Shown: in pieces, positions 1 to 8,727 of the stretch
Layout: each line of letters opens with the position of its first letter
Numbering within the stretch: the stretch's first letter is position 1
Assembly: GCF_000424265.1 (NCBI RefSeq)
Contig: NZ_AUJO01000004.1
Span: 124,001 to 188,000, forward strand
DNA: 64,000 nt
Source of the DNA: Butyrivibrio sp. WCD3002
GTDB taxonomy: Bacteria; Bacillota; Clostridia; Lachnospirales; Lachnospiraceae
Direction of reading: 5' to 3'
The notes under the pieces: model-generated
The model's database searches: none
What the model saw: the letters and a program-made list of their open reading frames with translations, nothing else
What the model was told of the DNA's origin: nothing
Program-made: the position numbers and the translations under genes

Positions 1-1223
1 ATAAGATATTAAGACTCTACACGGGAGAAAAGACATCTCTTATATTTGCTCCGCTAACCTTCGCGGTTACGGTTGTTTCAAAAAGCTTTTGGTGGGGCGG
101 CGCAGCTGAGGAGATATGCCTTCCCTTCTACGTGTGGGGATTATATCTGATAGTCAGATATTTCAGGGAAGACTATCAGGAAAAGACCATGTCCATGAAG
201 CAGATATTCTTTGGAGGAATCCTTGCAGGAATAATTGCCAATATAAAGTTCACAGGACTTGGCTTTTTCTTTGCATGGATGATGATGGTGTGGTTTTCCT
301 TTATCTTTAGAAAAGAATTTGCAGATAGCATCAAGGCCTGCTTTGTTTTCCTCTTTGGAATGTTTGTAACCTTTATTCCCTGGATAATCTACTTTGGTAT
401 TCAGGGCGGACTTTATGAGTGGTACTGGGGATATGTTTATATCAACGTATTCCTCTATCCAAAGACAGAAGGCGGCAGCATATTCAGCCTTATCTATTCA
501 CTGGCAAAGATACTGTATTTCCTGATTCTGGATAATTATCATTACTTCATATTGGTGATTGTCGGAATTGTTTATTCTGTGCTCTCAAAGACAGAAGGGT
601 TCCTTGGAAGACTGGTAGTACCGGTGCTTTTTGGCTTTTTATTCCTTGGAATATTCATTGGCGGAAGAACTCTTCCCTACTACTCTCTTCCCCTGTCTGT
701 TTTTGCGGTGTTTGGCTTTGCACTTTTGGGAGCCGCACTTGAGCTTTTATTTGTAAAAAAGACGGACTCCGATATAGGAAAAAAAGGATATGGTATTCTC
801 ATGTTCCTCGGATGCTGCGCAGCGGTATTATTATCAATGCTTTTCATCTACAATACCTCCATGAACATATCCTATATGAAGGATACGGACGAAAGCTTTT
901 TCCTGTTTAGATTCAGGGACGAGGTTCTTGAAAAAGAAAACCCCACCCTTTTAAATGTGGGCTGTCTCGACGCAGGACTTTATACTCTTACTGGTGTTGT
1001 TCCAAGCTGCAGATGGTTTCAGACCCAGACTCTTGATGTACCGGAGCCTGAAAATAACCCTTACCATGAGCAGGACAGGTATGTAAGGGAAGGCCTTGTT
1101 GATTTTGTTATAGCAAGGGATTCATATCCTGAGTGTATCTATGATAATTATGAGCTGATAGACAGTGAGGATTACAGCTTTAGCGGCATAGACTTTAAGT
1201 ATTATCTTTTTAGGAAGAAATAA
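1..1223 (+). CDS. Polytopic membrane protein, C-terminal part (glycosyltransferase GT39-like)
   Basis: The reading frame is open from base 3 with no stop, so the gene starts before the window and only its C-terminal part (about 406 residues) is present. A GTG at 132 lies inside the open frame and is not needed as a start. The visible part has about seven strongly hydrophobic segments rich in Phe, Ile, Gly and Trp, followed by a soluble tail of about 120 residues after the last membrane segment. That layout (many membrane passes, then a C-terminal soluble domain) fits dolichyl-phosphate-mannose type glycosyltransferases or other lipid-linked sugar transferases. The catalytic N-terminal loop is missing, so the assignment is an inference from topology only. 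Confidence 0.55.
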   Translation, partial: KILRLYTGEKTSLIFAPLTFAVTVVSKSFWWGGAAEEICLPFYVWGLYLIVRYFREDYQEKTMSMKQIFFGGILAGIIANIKFTGLGFFFAWMMMVWFSFIFRKEFADSIKACFVFLFGMFVTFIPWIIYFGIQGGLYEWYWGYVYINVFLYPKTEGGSIFSLIYSLAKILYFLILDNYHYFILVIVGIVYSVLSKTEGFLGRLVVPVLFGFLFLGIFIGGRTLPYYSLPLSVFAVFGFALLGAALELLFVKKTDSDIGKKGYGILMFLGCCAAVLLSMLFIYNTSMNISYMKDTDESFFLFRFRDEVLEKENPTLLNVGCLDAGLYTLTGVVPSCRWFQTQTLDVPEPENNPYHEQDRYVREGLVDFVIARDSYPECIYDNYELIDSEDYSFSGIDFKYYLFRKK

Positions 1224-1274
1224 TGCATAGATATACTATAGGTGATAGAATGAGAATAGTGCATAACCATGCAT

Positions 1275-1303
1275 TTGATAAACTGATGATTATTATTTAT
1301 TCA
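1275..1303 (+). promoter_or_regulatory. Possible luxS promoter
   Basis: TTGATA and TATTCA are separated by 17 bases in the AT-rich gap before luxS. The -10 is poor, so this is only a candidate. A good ribosome binding site (AAGGAG) sits just before the luxS ATG. Confidence 0.25.
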
Positions 1304-1317
1304 AAAAGGAGATAAAA

Positions 1318-1842
1318 ATGGATTTAATACCCAGTTTTTCTGTAGATCACAATCTGATCGTACCCGGAATATATGAAAGCAGAGTTGATGAAGTAGGCGG
1401 AGAAAAGGTAACTACCTACGATATCAGAGTTACAACACCCAACAAGGAGCCTGCTGTTGACGTAGCTGCCATGCATACACTTGAGCATATTATTGCTACA
1501 TATCTTAGAAATGATCCTGACTGGAAGGATGAAGTCATCTACTGGGGTCCCATGGGCTGCCTTACAGGCTTCTATCTCATTCTTAAGGGAAACCGTGCAA
1601 CTAAGGATATTCACGGTCTTCTTCTGAATGCTTTCAGATCTGTTAAGGATTCTGAGACTGTTCCCGGATCGAATCCTGAGAACTGTGGCAACTGCCTCAT
1701 GCATAATCTTCCCATGGCAAAGTGGTATGCAGCTAAGTTTGCAGACTATCTTGAAGCAAATGCAGATAATGAGAAAATCTTTGTATATCCCAGGACAGAG
1801 AGACTCGTTACTGACGACGGAAGACAGTTCTTTGATTCATAA
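1318..1842 (+). CDS. luxS: S-ribosylhomocysteine lyase LuxS
   Basis: LuxS cleaves S-ribosylhomocysteine to homocysteine and the AI-2 precursor DPD in the cytoplasm, as part of the activated methyl cycle. The metal-binding motif HTLEH (His53, Glu56, His57) is present, followed by the conserved MGCLTGFYL stretch and a CGNC motif carrying the third metal ligand. At 174 residues it is somewhat longer than the usual 155-160, with extra residues at the C terminus. The next gene encodes the MTA/SAH nucleosidase that makes its substrate, which supports the call. The ATG follows an AAGGAG ribosome binding site. Confidence 0.96.
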   Translation: MDLIPSFSVDHNLIVPGIYESRVDEVGGEKVTTYDIRVTTPNKEPAVDVAAMHTLEHIIATYLRNDPDWKDEVIYWGPMGCLTGFYLILKGNRATKDIHGLLLNAFRSVKDSETVPGSNPENCGNCLMHNLPMAKWYAAKFADYLEANADNEKIFVYPRTERLVTDDGRQFFDS

Positions 1843-1910
1843 TATAAAAGTAAATTGTGCTTATTATGAGCTGACAGGTACAGAATAAATCTGAAAAGTG
1901 AGGGATAAAA

Positions 1911-2615
1911 ATGAGTTACAAAATTGGAATCATCGGGGCTATGGAGATTGAGGTTGAGAGTTTAAAGAGCCAGATGAATGTTACCTATAAACTTGAAAAG
2001 GCTTCAATGAGCTTTTTTGAAGGCACTATAGGAGATACGGAAGTCGTTGTAGTAAAAAGCGGAATCTGCAAAGTAAATGCTGCTCTTTGTGTTCAGATTC
2101 TGGTTGATGAGTTCCATGTAACACATGTGATAAATACAGGCGCTGCCGGATCTCTTGATGCCAGAATTGATATAGGCGATTTTGTGGTATCAACTGATGC
2201 TGTTTATCATGACGTTAATGCCACAGTATTTGGATATAAAAAGGGTGAGATTCCCCAGACCGGAAGGCTGGAATTCCCTGCAGATAAGTGGATGATTGAT
2301 GAAATCAAGATTGCAGCCGCAAGAGCAGGTATCGATGGCAAACTCTGGGAAGGCAGAGTCTGCTCCGGAGATCAGTTCATTTCCGACAGCGATGTAAAGG
2401 ATGAGATAAAAAAGGAGTTTGGCGGACTCTGCACAGAGATGGAAGGAGCAGGGATTGCTCATGCATGCTTCCTGAATAAGGTTCCTTTTGTGATCCTTCG
2501 TGCGATCTCAGATAAAGCTGATGGTAGTGATATCATGGACTATCCCGAATTTGAGAAAAAGGCAGCAGCTGACTGCGCAGCACTTACAAAATGTTTTATT
2601 GAGGGGCTTAAGTGA
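1911..2615 (+). CDS. mtnN: 5'-methylthioadenosine/S-adenosylhomocysteine nucleosidase
   Basis: The enzyme hydrolyses methylthioadenosine and S-adenosylhomocysteine to adenine plus the thioribose sugar. The second reaction supplies LuxS, encoded 68 bp upstream. Family landmarks are in place: GAMEIEVE near the N terminus (the catalytic Glu region), the TGAAGSLD phosphorylase loop, EMEGAG in the ribose-binding segment, and LRAISDKAD with the catalytic Asp. The length of 234 residues is normal. Together with luxS it forms a complete SAH recycling pair. Confidence 0.96.
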   Translation: MSYKIGIIGAMEIEVESLKSQMNVTYKLEKASMSFFEGTIGDTEVVVVKSGICKVNAALCVQILVDEFHVTHVINTGAAGSLDARIDIGDFVVSTDAVYHDVNATVFGYKKGEIPQTGRLEFPADKWMIDEIKIAAARAGIDGKLWEGRVCSGDQFISDSDVKDEIKKEFGGLCTEMEGAGIAHACFLNKVPFVILRAISDKADGSDIMDYPEFEKKAAADCAALTKCFIEGLK

Positions 2616-2634
2616 TACGATTTTTCATAAAATA

Positions 2635-2663
2635 TTGCTATGAAAAATAATGAATGATAAAAT
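2635..2663 (+). promoter_or_regulatory. Predicted pgi promoter
   Basis: TTGCTA (2635-2640) and TAAAAT (2658-2663) are separated by exactly 17 bases, 40 bp ahead of pgi. This implies pgi can be transcribed separately from luxS-mtnN. An AGGAGG ribosome binding site follows. Confidence 0.5.
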
Positions 2664-2702
2664 TTTCTTACAATAGGCAAATAATAGGAGGATTATGTAA
2701 CA

Positions 2703-4283
2703 ATGATCAATTGGAGTAATCTTGATACACTTGAGTCATATAAAGAGCTTAAGGATGTTAAGAAGATAGACCTTGTGGCAGCAATGTCAGGAGAGAATGG
2801 AGCAGAGAGAGTTAAAAAGTACTCTGTGAAGATGGCTGATTCTCTTTCATACAATTTTGCCGCAAAAGAGGTTGATGATGATATCCTCGCAGCTCTTGAT
2901 AAGCTTGCAAAGGAAGCTCAGCTTGCAGAGAAGTTCGAGGCTCTCTACAACGGCGAAGTAATAAACACAGGTGAGAAGAGAATGGTTCTTCATCACTTAA
3001 CAAGAGGTCAGCTTGGCGAGAACGTTATGGCTGACGGCGTAAATAAGCGCGAGTTCTATGAAAAGGAACAGAAGAGAATCGCAGATTTTGCTGAGAAGGT
3101 TCATTCAGGCGAGATCGCAAACGAGAAGGGCGAGAAGTTTACTACTGTTGTACAGATCGGTATCGGCGGATCAGACCTTGGTCCCAGAGCTATGTACCTT
3201 GCTCTTGAAAACTGGGCACACAAAACAGGCAACTTCAAGATGGAAGCAAAGTTCATCAGTAACGTAGATCCTGATGATGCTTCAGCAGTACTTAATTCTA
3301 TCGATGTTGCTCATTCAATATTCATCCTGGTTTCAAAATCAGGAACAACTCTTGAGACACTGACAAACCAGTCATTTGTAATGGATGCTCTTAAGAAGGC
3401 AGGTCTTGATGCATCAAAGCACATGATTGCTGTTACTTCAGAGACATCTCCTCTTGCAAAGAGTGATGATTTCATCGAAGCATTTTACATGGATGATTTC
3501 ATCGGCGGACGCTACTCTTCTACTTCAGGTGTTGGCGGCGCTGTTCTTTCTCTTGCATTTGGTCCTTCCGTATTCGCTCAGTTCCTTCAGGGTGCTGCCG
3601 AGGAAGACAAGCTTTCTGCAGAAAAAGATATGATGAAGAATCCGGCTATGCTGGATGCAATGATTGGATTCTATGAGAGAAACGTACTTGGATATCCTGC
3701 AACAGCAGTACTTCCTTACTCACAGGGACTTAGCCGCTTCCCGGCTCATCTCCAGCAGCTTGATATGGAGTCAAACGGAAAGAGCGTAAACCGCTTCGGC
3801 GAGCCCATCGATTATGTAACAGGTCCCGTAATCTTCGGTGAACCCGGTACAAACGGACAGCACTCATTCTATCAGCTTCTGCATCAGGGAACAGATATCA
3901 TTCCCATGCAGTTCATCGGATTTAAGAACAGCCAGCTGAAGAATGATGTAGATATTGAGAACAGCACAAGCCAGCAGAAGCTCTGCGCTAATGTTGCAGC
4001 ACAGATCGTTGCTTTCGCCTGCGGTAAAAAGGATGAGAATCTCAACAAGAACTTCAAGGGCGGACGTCCTTCAAGTATCATCGTTGGTGAAGAGCTCAAT
4101 CCTGTAACACTTGGTGCTCTCCTTGCACACTTTGAGAACAAGGTAATGTTCCAGGGCTTTGTATGGAATGTTAACAGCTTCGATCAGGAAGGTGTTCAGC
4201 TTGGTAAGGTTCTTGCAAAGAGAGTTCTTGCTCACGATACTGAAGGTGCGCTTACAGCTTACAGCGAACTTTTAAACATCTAA
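2703..4283 (+). CDS. pgi: Glucose-6-phosphate isomerase
   Basis: It interconverts glucose 6-phosphate and fructose 6-phosphate in glycolysis. The SIS-fold phosphate-binding loop SKSGTTLET, the GGRYSSTSGVGG region and the signature EPGTNGQHSFYQLLHQGT are all present. The 526 residues match the longer bacterial/eukaryotic-type PGI rather than the short Bacillus form of about 450. It has its own likely promoter and is followed after 38 bp by the EAL gene. Confidence 0.97.
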   Translation: MINWSNLDTLESYKELKDVKKIDLVAAMSGENGAERVKKYSVKMADSLSYNFAAKEVDDDILAALDKLAKEAQLAEKFEALYNGEVINTGEKRMVLHHLTRGQLGENVMADGVNKREFYEKEQKRIADFAEKVHSGEIANEKGEKFTTVVQIGIGGSDLGPRAMYLALENWAHKTGNFKMEAKFISNVDPDDASAVLNSIDVAHSIFILVSKSGTTLETLTNQSFVMDALKKAGLDASKHMIAVTSETSPLAKSDDFIEAFYMDDFIGGRYSSTSGVGGAVLSLAFGPSVFAQFLQGAAEEDKLSAEKDMMKNPAMLDAMIGFYERNVLGYPATAVLPYSQGLSRFPAHLQQLDMESNGKSVNRFGEPIDYVTGPVIFGEPGTNGQHSFYQLLHQGTDIIPMQFIGFKNSQLKNDVDIENSTSQQKLCANVAAQIVAFACGKKDENLNKNFKGGRPSSIIVGEELNPVTLGALLAHFENKVMFQGFVWNVNSFDQEGVQLGKVLAKRVLAHDTEGALTAYSELLNI

Positions 4284-4291
4284 TTTAAAGC

Positions 4292-4320
4292 AGCTCATCC
4301 CCTATATGGGAAGGAGAGCT
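4292..4320 (+). promoter_or_regulatory. Hairpin over the ribosome binding site of the EAL gene
   Basis: AGCTC (4292-4296) can pair with GAGCT (4316-4320), and TCCC (4298-4301) with GGGA (4308-4311). The only ribosome binding site, AGGAG (4313-4316 region), lies in the right arm directly before the ATG at 4322. The structure could limit translation of the phosphodiesterase relative to pgi. This is seen in the sequence; the function is inferred. Confidence 0.3.
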
Positions 4321-4321
4321 T

Positions 4322-6241
4322 ATGAATGAGGTAACAACTATTTACGAAAACTATACAGCAGTAGGCGATATTCTGGTTATGGCCACAGTTATAGTATTCG
4401 TTATATTACTGAAATCAGCCTATGTGAACAGAGGCAGGGAGATCCGTCTTTTTAAAGGAGTCCTGGTGCTTCTGTTTGCTGCGGCAGCAACTGACATTTT
4501 CTTTTATATCGTTGTTTCTAATCCTGCGGTTTATCCGCATATCCTTATATATATTCTAAGAGCACTTAAGCATCTTCTGCTCTTTTCCAGTTTGTTTGTA
4601 TATGTGCTGTATATGAAAGACCCTCTTCATATAAACGAAAGTCTGGATATCAGATATATTGTTCTGTCCGTCTGTGTCCTTATATTTATGGCAGTTTATG
4701 ACATTTTAGGAAGTGTCCTGAAGTTTGGGTTTTATATAGAAGATGACAATATTATTCATGATGGAGTAAATATTTTTCCATATGTATATATCTTCTTTGT
4801 GTCTTTGCTCCTATGGATGCTGTTTCGATACAGGGACAAGATTTACAAGCCTGTACTATGGGGAATTGTATCATCATGCTTTGTGTCATTTCTGGTGATG
4901 TTCATTCAGGGAATGCATAATCAGAGCTCTTTTACTATTGCAACATTTTTGTTTCCCACATACGCGGTACTCTATTACCTGCATGCAAATCCACTTGATA
5001 TAGAGATGGGTTCAGCGCATGAAGTTGAATTTGAAAATCATATTGCAGAAATATTTGCCTGTAAAAAAGAGATACTTTTAGTCAGTCTGTATATGAGAGA
5101 ATATGACTTTCCCGGTAATAAACTGCCTAAGGAATTAAGGGATAAGGTAAGAGACTACAACACCAAATATTTTAAGAGTGGGAAGATTTTCCAGATCTCC
5201 GGAGGAAGACTGATCTTTGTCTGTGATTATAAGGAAATTAGCGATTATAATGAGGTTGGAAAATGGATCATCAAACATCTCGAAGAACAGTACACAATCT
5301 ACAAACAGGACTATAAGACAGTAATAACCAAGTCTGACGAGAGTCTTAGTGAGAGAAATGACTATATAAGTTTTATTCAGTATCTTGAGCGCAGGATGCC
5401 GGAAAATAGCGCAAAGCTGGTTACTGAAAAGGATATTTTGGCATATTATGATCACAGATATATAGTAGATGAGCTTGCAGATATTAATGAGAAAAAGGAT
5501 ATCCATGACAGCAGAGTCATAGTTTTCTGCCAGCCTGTTTACAATGTTACAACAGGTAAATTTGATACCGCAGAAGCTCTTATGCGACTTAAGCTTGAAA
5601 AAACCGGAATGGTATTCCCTGACAAATTCATACCTATAGCGGAGGCGCATAATTACATACATATGCTGAGTATGATAATTCTGGCAAAAACCTGTGAGCA
5701 GATAAAAAAGCTCATGGAGGATGGATACTATGTAAGGCGCATATCTGTGAATTTCTCAATGATGGATATAAGAGAAGAACATTTTGCATTTACAGTTAAG
5801 CAGATTATTGAGGATTCAGGAATTGAATATGACAAGATAGCTATAGAGATAACTGAAAGTCAGAACGAAAGAGATTTCATGATGGTACGAGACAGAATTT
5901 TTGAGATGCGTAAAAGCGGCATCATCTTCTATCTCGATGATTTTGGAACAGGCTATTCTAATTTTGAGAGAATCATGGAACTGCCCTTCGATATAGTCAA
6001 GTTCGACAGGTCATTAGTTATTGCAAGCGGATCAGATGTAAAGGCAGAGACAATGGTCTCCTACCTTGCTCATATGTTTACTGACATGAACTACTCGGTT
6101 CTTTATGAAGGTATCGAAAATGAAGAAGACGAAATGAGGTGCACCCGCATGTTTGCAAGATACCTACAGGGCTATAAATATTCAAAGCCCATACCTATTG
6201 AGAATCTGACAGAGTTCTTTGAGAAGGTTCACGACTATTAA
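4322..6241 (+). CDS. Membrane-bound EAL-domain cyclic-di-GMP phosphodiesterase
   Basis: Expected activity is hydrolysis of cyclic di-GMP to pGpG at the membrane. Residues 1-230 contain about seven membrane helices. A middle domain follows that looks like a GGDEF domain with a ruined active site: its signature position reads GGRL (Gly294-Leu297). The C-terminal EAL domain starts near residue 395 and keeps its catalytic set: Glu418 in the EAL motif, the Asn of SVNFS, the Glu of IEITES, Asp539-Asp540 in DDFGTG, the Lys of VKFD, the Glu of YEGIE and the Gln of QGY. So it should be an active hydrolase with a degenerate cyclase domain that may bind GTP or act as a regulator. It ends just before a strong bidirectional terminator. 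Confidence 0.9.
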   Translation: MNEVTTIYENYTAVGDILVMATVIVFVILLKSAYVNRGREIRLFKGVLVLLFAAAATDIFFYIVVSNPAVYPHILIYILRALKHLLLFSSLFVYVLYMKDPLHINESLDIRYIVLSVCVLIFMAVYDILGSVLKFGFYIEDDNIIHDGVNIFPYVYIFFVSLLLWMLFRYRDKIYKPVLWGIVSSCFVSFLVMFIQGMHNQSSFTIATFLFPTYAVLYYLHANPLDIEMGSAHEVEFENHIAEIFACKKEILLVSLYMREYDFPGNKLPKELRDKVRDYNTKYFKSGKIFQISGGRLIFVCDYKEISDYNEVGKWIIKHLEEQYTIYKQDYKTVITKSDESLSERNDYISFIQYLERRMPENSAKLVTEKDILAYYDHRYIVDELADINEKKDIHDSRVIVFCQPVYNVTTGKFDTAEALMRLKLEKTGMVFPDKFIPIAEAHNYIHMLSMIILAKTCEQIKKLMEDGYYVRRISVNFSMMDIREEHFAFTVKQIIEDSGIEYDKIAIEITESQNERDFMMVRDRIFEMRKSGIIFYLDDFGTGYSNFERIMELPFDIVKFDRSLVIASGSDVKAETMVSYLAHMFTDMNYSVLYEGIENEEDEMRCTRMFARYLQGYKYSKPIPIENLTEFFEKVHDY

Positions 6242-6260
6242 GAATAAAATCTTTAAAAGA

Positions 6261-6300
6261 GAATGCACATCCCGCGAAGGATGTGCATTCTTTATTCTTT
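6261..6300. terminator. Bidirectional terminator between the EAL gene and murG
   Basis: A perfect 12-bp stem (6261-6272 with 6279-6290) has a 6-base loop, a T-rich run to the right and an A-rich run to the left. It serves both the plus-strand EAL gene and minus-strand murG, whose stop codon is at 6292-6294. Confidence 0.9.
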
Positions 6301-7365
6301 ATTGGCAGCTTTTTCAATTATCTCAAGAATTGTTTTTGTTGCGCCCTGCTGATTGGATGCGCTCATGTTCTGAATGTATTTTTCCCTGTTTTCATAGACA
6401 TCAAAGATGCTCTCAACAAGTATATCTTCATCAAGCTCCTCGTTATCGATTACAAGAGAAAAGCCCTGCTGCTCAAAGGATCTGGCATTAATGATCTGGT
6501 CTCCTCTGCTGCTCTTTGCAGAAAGAGGAATAAGGATATTGGGTTTTCTTAAAGCAGCCAGCTCGCAGATGGCATTTGCACCTGCTCTTGATACCACAAC
6601 GTCAGCCATAGCGAAGATATCCTTCATCTCATTTTTTACATATTCAAACTGCTTATAGCCATCTACGCTGAGCTTAAGATTGTCCATCTTATCCTTGCCG
6701 CAAAGATGTACCACATTGAAATGAGGGAGGAGTCTTGGAAGCGCAAATCTTATGGTCTCATTAATGCTCTGTGCACCAAGGCTTCCGCCGGTTACCATGA
6801 TGACTGGCTTGTCATCTGTAAAGCCGCAGAATTTCTTGCCAGCTTCCTTTGATCCTGTGAGAAGCTCTTTCCTTATGGGAGTGCCTGTAAGCACTGCCTT
6901 ATCTGCGGGAAGGAGCTCTAATGTCTCAGGGAAATTGCAGCAAATGGTTTTCGCTGATGAGAAGCTGAGTTTATTGGCAAGTCCCGGTGTCATATCCGAT
7001 TCGTGGAGTATGCAGGGAATCTTAAGGGAAGCAGCTGCTCTGATGACAGGAACGGAAACAAAGCCGCCCTTTGAGAAAACCACATCGGGCTGCAGCCTCT
7101 TAAGGAGTGCCCTTGCCTCAACAAAGCCCTTCATTACACGGAAAGGATCCGAGAAGTTCTTGGGATCAAAATATCTTCTAAGCTTTCCTGTAGATATTGA
7201 GTAATAAGGGATTCCAAAGTCCTCTATAAGTTTTTTCTCAATTCCGGTATGGGATCCAACATAGCAGATCTCATACCCAAGCTCCTTAAGCTCCGGAATA
7301 AGAGCTATATTAGGAGTAACATGACCGGCAGTACCGCCGCCTGTTAAAACAATTTTCTTGGACAA
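6292..7365 (-). CDS. murG: UDP-GlcNAc:undecaprenyl-PP-MurNAc-pentapeptide GlcNAc transferase MurG
   Basis: It makes lipid II from lipid I on the inner face of the membrane for peptidoglycan synthesis. The N terminus carries the Gly-rich GGGTAGHVTP loop. The second domain has VTGGSLGAQ, SRAGANAICELAALRKP and IPLSAKSSRGDQ, all typical of GT28 MurG. The frame can begin at a TTG at 7374 that overlaps the upstream stop, but the GGAGG ribosome binding site lies immediately against that codon. The TTG at 7365 is nine bases downstream of GGAGG and gives a 357-residue protein starting MSKKIVLTGGG, so I prefer it. It is third in a minus-strand operon with a hydrolase and a TSCPD protein, outside the usual mur/fts cluster. 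Confidence 0.95.
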   Translation of the reverse strand: MSKKIVLTGGGTAGHVTPNIALIPELKELGYEICYVGSHTGIEKKLIEDFGIPYYSISTGKLRRYFDPKNFSDPFRVMKGFVEARALLKRLQPDVVFSKGGFVSVPVIRAAASLKIPCILHESDMTPGLANKLSFSSAKTICCNFPETLELLPADKAVLTGTPIRKELLTGSKEAGKKFCGFTDDKPVIMVTGGSLGAQSINETIRFALPRLLPHFNVVHLCGKDKMDNLKLSVDGYKQFEYVKNEMKDIFAMADVVVSRAGANAICELAALRKPNILIPLSAKSSRGDQIINARSFEQQGFSLVIDNEELDEDILVESIFDVYENREKYIQNMSASNQQGATKTILEIIEKAANKE

Positions 7366-7370
7366 AATTA

Positions 7371-7622
7371 TCAACCTCCGATAGCTGCAAGCGCTTCCTC
7401 TAATGCATAAGAGAGCTGATCAGGGCAGGATGTGCTTTTAAATCCACATTTGATTCCGCGAAGCTTTGCAATAGCATCGTGTGCATCCATTCCCTCAACT
7501 AGTCTTGCAACACCCTGAGTGTTGCCGCTGCATCCATTTACGAAGGATACGGATTTAACAATTGAGCCATCGAGCTCAACATTTATAGCTGTGGCACAGG
7601 TGCCGTGTGTCTTGTAAGTCAT
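7371..7622 (-). CDS. TSCPD domain protein (TIGR03905-type), function unknown
   Basis: This 83-residue protein carries the namesake STSCPDQLSYAL near the C terminus, plus further Cys residues at GTCA, NGCSG and IKCGFK. The TSCPD domain is also found at the C terminus of some ribonucleotide reductases, and the clustered cysteines suggest metal binding. No reaction is known for the stand-alone family. The gene sits 16 bp after the hydrolase gene, and its stop lies within ten bases of the murG start, so the three are co-transcribed and murG is probably translationally coupled to it. Confidence 0.85.
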   Translation of the reverse strand: MTYKTHGTCATAINVELDGSIVKSVSFVNGCSGNTQGVARLVEGMDAHDAIAKLRGIKCGFKSTSCPDQLSYALEEALAAIGG

Positions 7623-7638
7623 TATGTATTACCTCTGT

Positions 7639-8565
7639 TTAAAATGATGTTTTTTCCATTAAGCTTTCGACCTTTTTCCAATACTTATCGGGATCGATTC
7701 TTGCACCCTGAACATGGTCTGAGCCCAGTATCAGGCAGTACTGCTTGGGAGCAGCACATTTCTCATACAGATGAGCGCACATCTGAGGATCAATAACGGT
7801 ATCCTCGTCGCCGTGTATGAAAAGAGTGGGTGTCTTGGAACGCGCTACTGCATCAAGCACGTTAATCTTATTGATATCGTATCCGCAGCGCAGCTTAACA
7901 AGAAATCTTATTATGAAAAGTGCAATACCGGTAGGCATCCAGCCTCCGATATTTTTCTTATATACATCTGCAAATTCCTGTGTAAGAGTACTGTAGCTAC
8001 TGTCTGCAACTGCCATTATAACCTGGTTTGGAAGATGCTCTCCTGTGGTCATAAGAGTTGTGGCAGCGCCCATACTGGAACCGTGGAGAAGGATGTGTGC
8101 ATCGGGATCCTTTTTGATGATCCAATAGATCCATTCGATTATATCGAGCCTGTCGAAGTAACCGTAGCCGATATAATTTCCATCACTTTTGCCAAAGCCT
8201 CTAAGATCCGGAAGAAGGACATTAATACCCATATCATGATAATGCTTTCCGAAAAAGCTCATAAATTCACCGGTACTTCTTACACCGTGAATACAGATAG
8301 CATATTTATGTGATTCCTCTTCTGCTTTGATATAAGTAGCATGAAGATTCAGATCATCAATGGAACGGGCGTAAACATCTTCTTTATCCTCTATCCTTTG
8401 AAACCATTCTCTGGACACACTGTCCATGGGATCTTTATCGATTTCTTCAGGAGTTTTCTGACTTGGAACTACTGACAGGTCATATAAACGTGATGCAGCT
8501 ATGACACTGCCACCTAATACTGCAGATGCCAGGCCGAATAATACGAAATTTCGCTTTTTACTCAT
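7639..8565 (-). CDS. Membrane-anchored alpha/beta hydrolase
   Basis: This 308-residue serine hydrolase of unknown substrate has an N-terminal membrane segment (about residues 8-25) with few charges before it, so the catalytic domain is probably outside the cell, tethered to the membrane. The nucleophile elbow is GSSMGA, the acid is in HGDEDTVID and the catalytic His is in GSDHVQG. The oxyanion strand is ICIHGVRSTG. The layout matches YqkD/BAAT-type lipolytic or peptidase-like hydrolases. It is the first gene of the operon leading to murG and has its own predicted promoter and a GGAGG ribosome binding site. Confidence 0.85.
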   Translation of the reverse strand: MSKKRNFVLFGLASAVLGGSVIAASRLYDLSVVPSQKTPEEIDKDPMDSVSREWFQRIEDKEDVYARSIDDLNLHATYIKAEEESHKYAICIHGVRSTGEFMSFFGKHYHDMGINVLLPDLRGFGKSDGNYIGYGYFDRLDIIEWIYWIIKKDPDAHILLHGSSMGAATTLMTTGEHLPNQVIMAVADSSYSTLTQEFADVYKKNIGGWMPTGIALFIIRFLVKLRCGYDINKINVLDAVARSKTPTLFIHGDEDTVIDPQMCAHLYEKCAAPKQYCLILGSDHVQGARIDPDKYWKKVESLMEKTSF

Positions 8566-8597
8566 GACTGCCTCCTATCTGTCTTAATGTATAGAAA

Positions 8598-8626
8598 ATT
8601 TTAGCAAATACTAATTAATTATGCAA
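8598..8626 (-). promoter_or_regulatory. Predicted promoter of the hydrolase-TSCPD-murG operon
   Basis: Reading on the minus strand, TTGCAT (8626-8621) and TAAAAT (8603-8598) are 17 bases apart. It lies 33 bp from the start codon of the first gene. Confidence 0.55.
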
Positions 8627-8643
8627 TCAAAGGCTTATTATCG

Positions 8644-8672
8644 TGGCACAAATTAACGAAATATGGTATTGT
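8644..8672 (+). promoter_or_regulatory. Weak candidate promoter for the HD-GYP operon
   Basis: TATTGT (8667-8672) is preceded by TGG, giving an extended -10 of the form TGnTAT. A poor -35 (TGGCAC) lies 17 bases upstream. It is divergent from the murG operon promoter. Confidence 0.3.
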
Positions 8673-8727
8673 AATTAATAATATAAAATATGCTTGCCGA
8701 TTTTTCTAAAATTATGAGGGGCGCACA

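Noticed and set aside
1224..1317. SAM or other riboswitch before luxS
   Set aside because: The gap is only 94 bases and AT-rich, without the pairing pattern of known riboswitches.
2622..2646. AT-rich stem after mtnN as terminator
   Set aside because: The TTTTCATA/TATGAAAA stem has almost no GC pairs and overlaps the pgi -35 box; not a convincing terminator.
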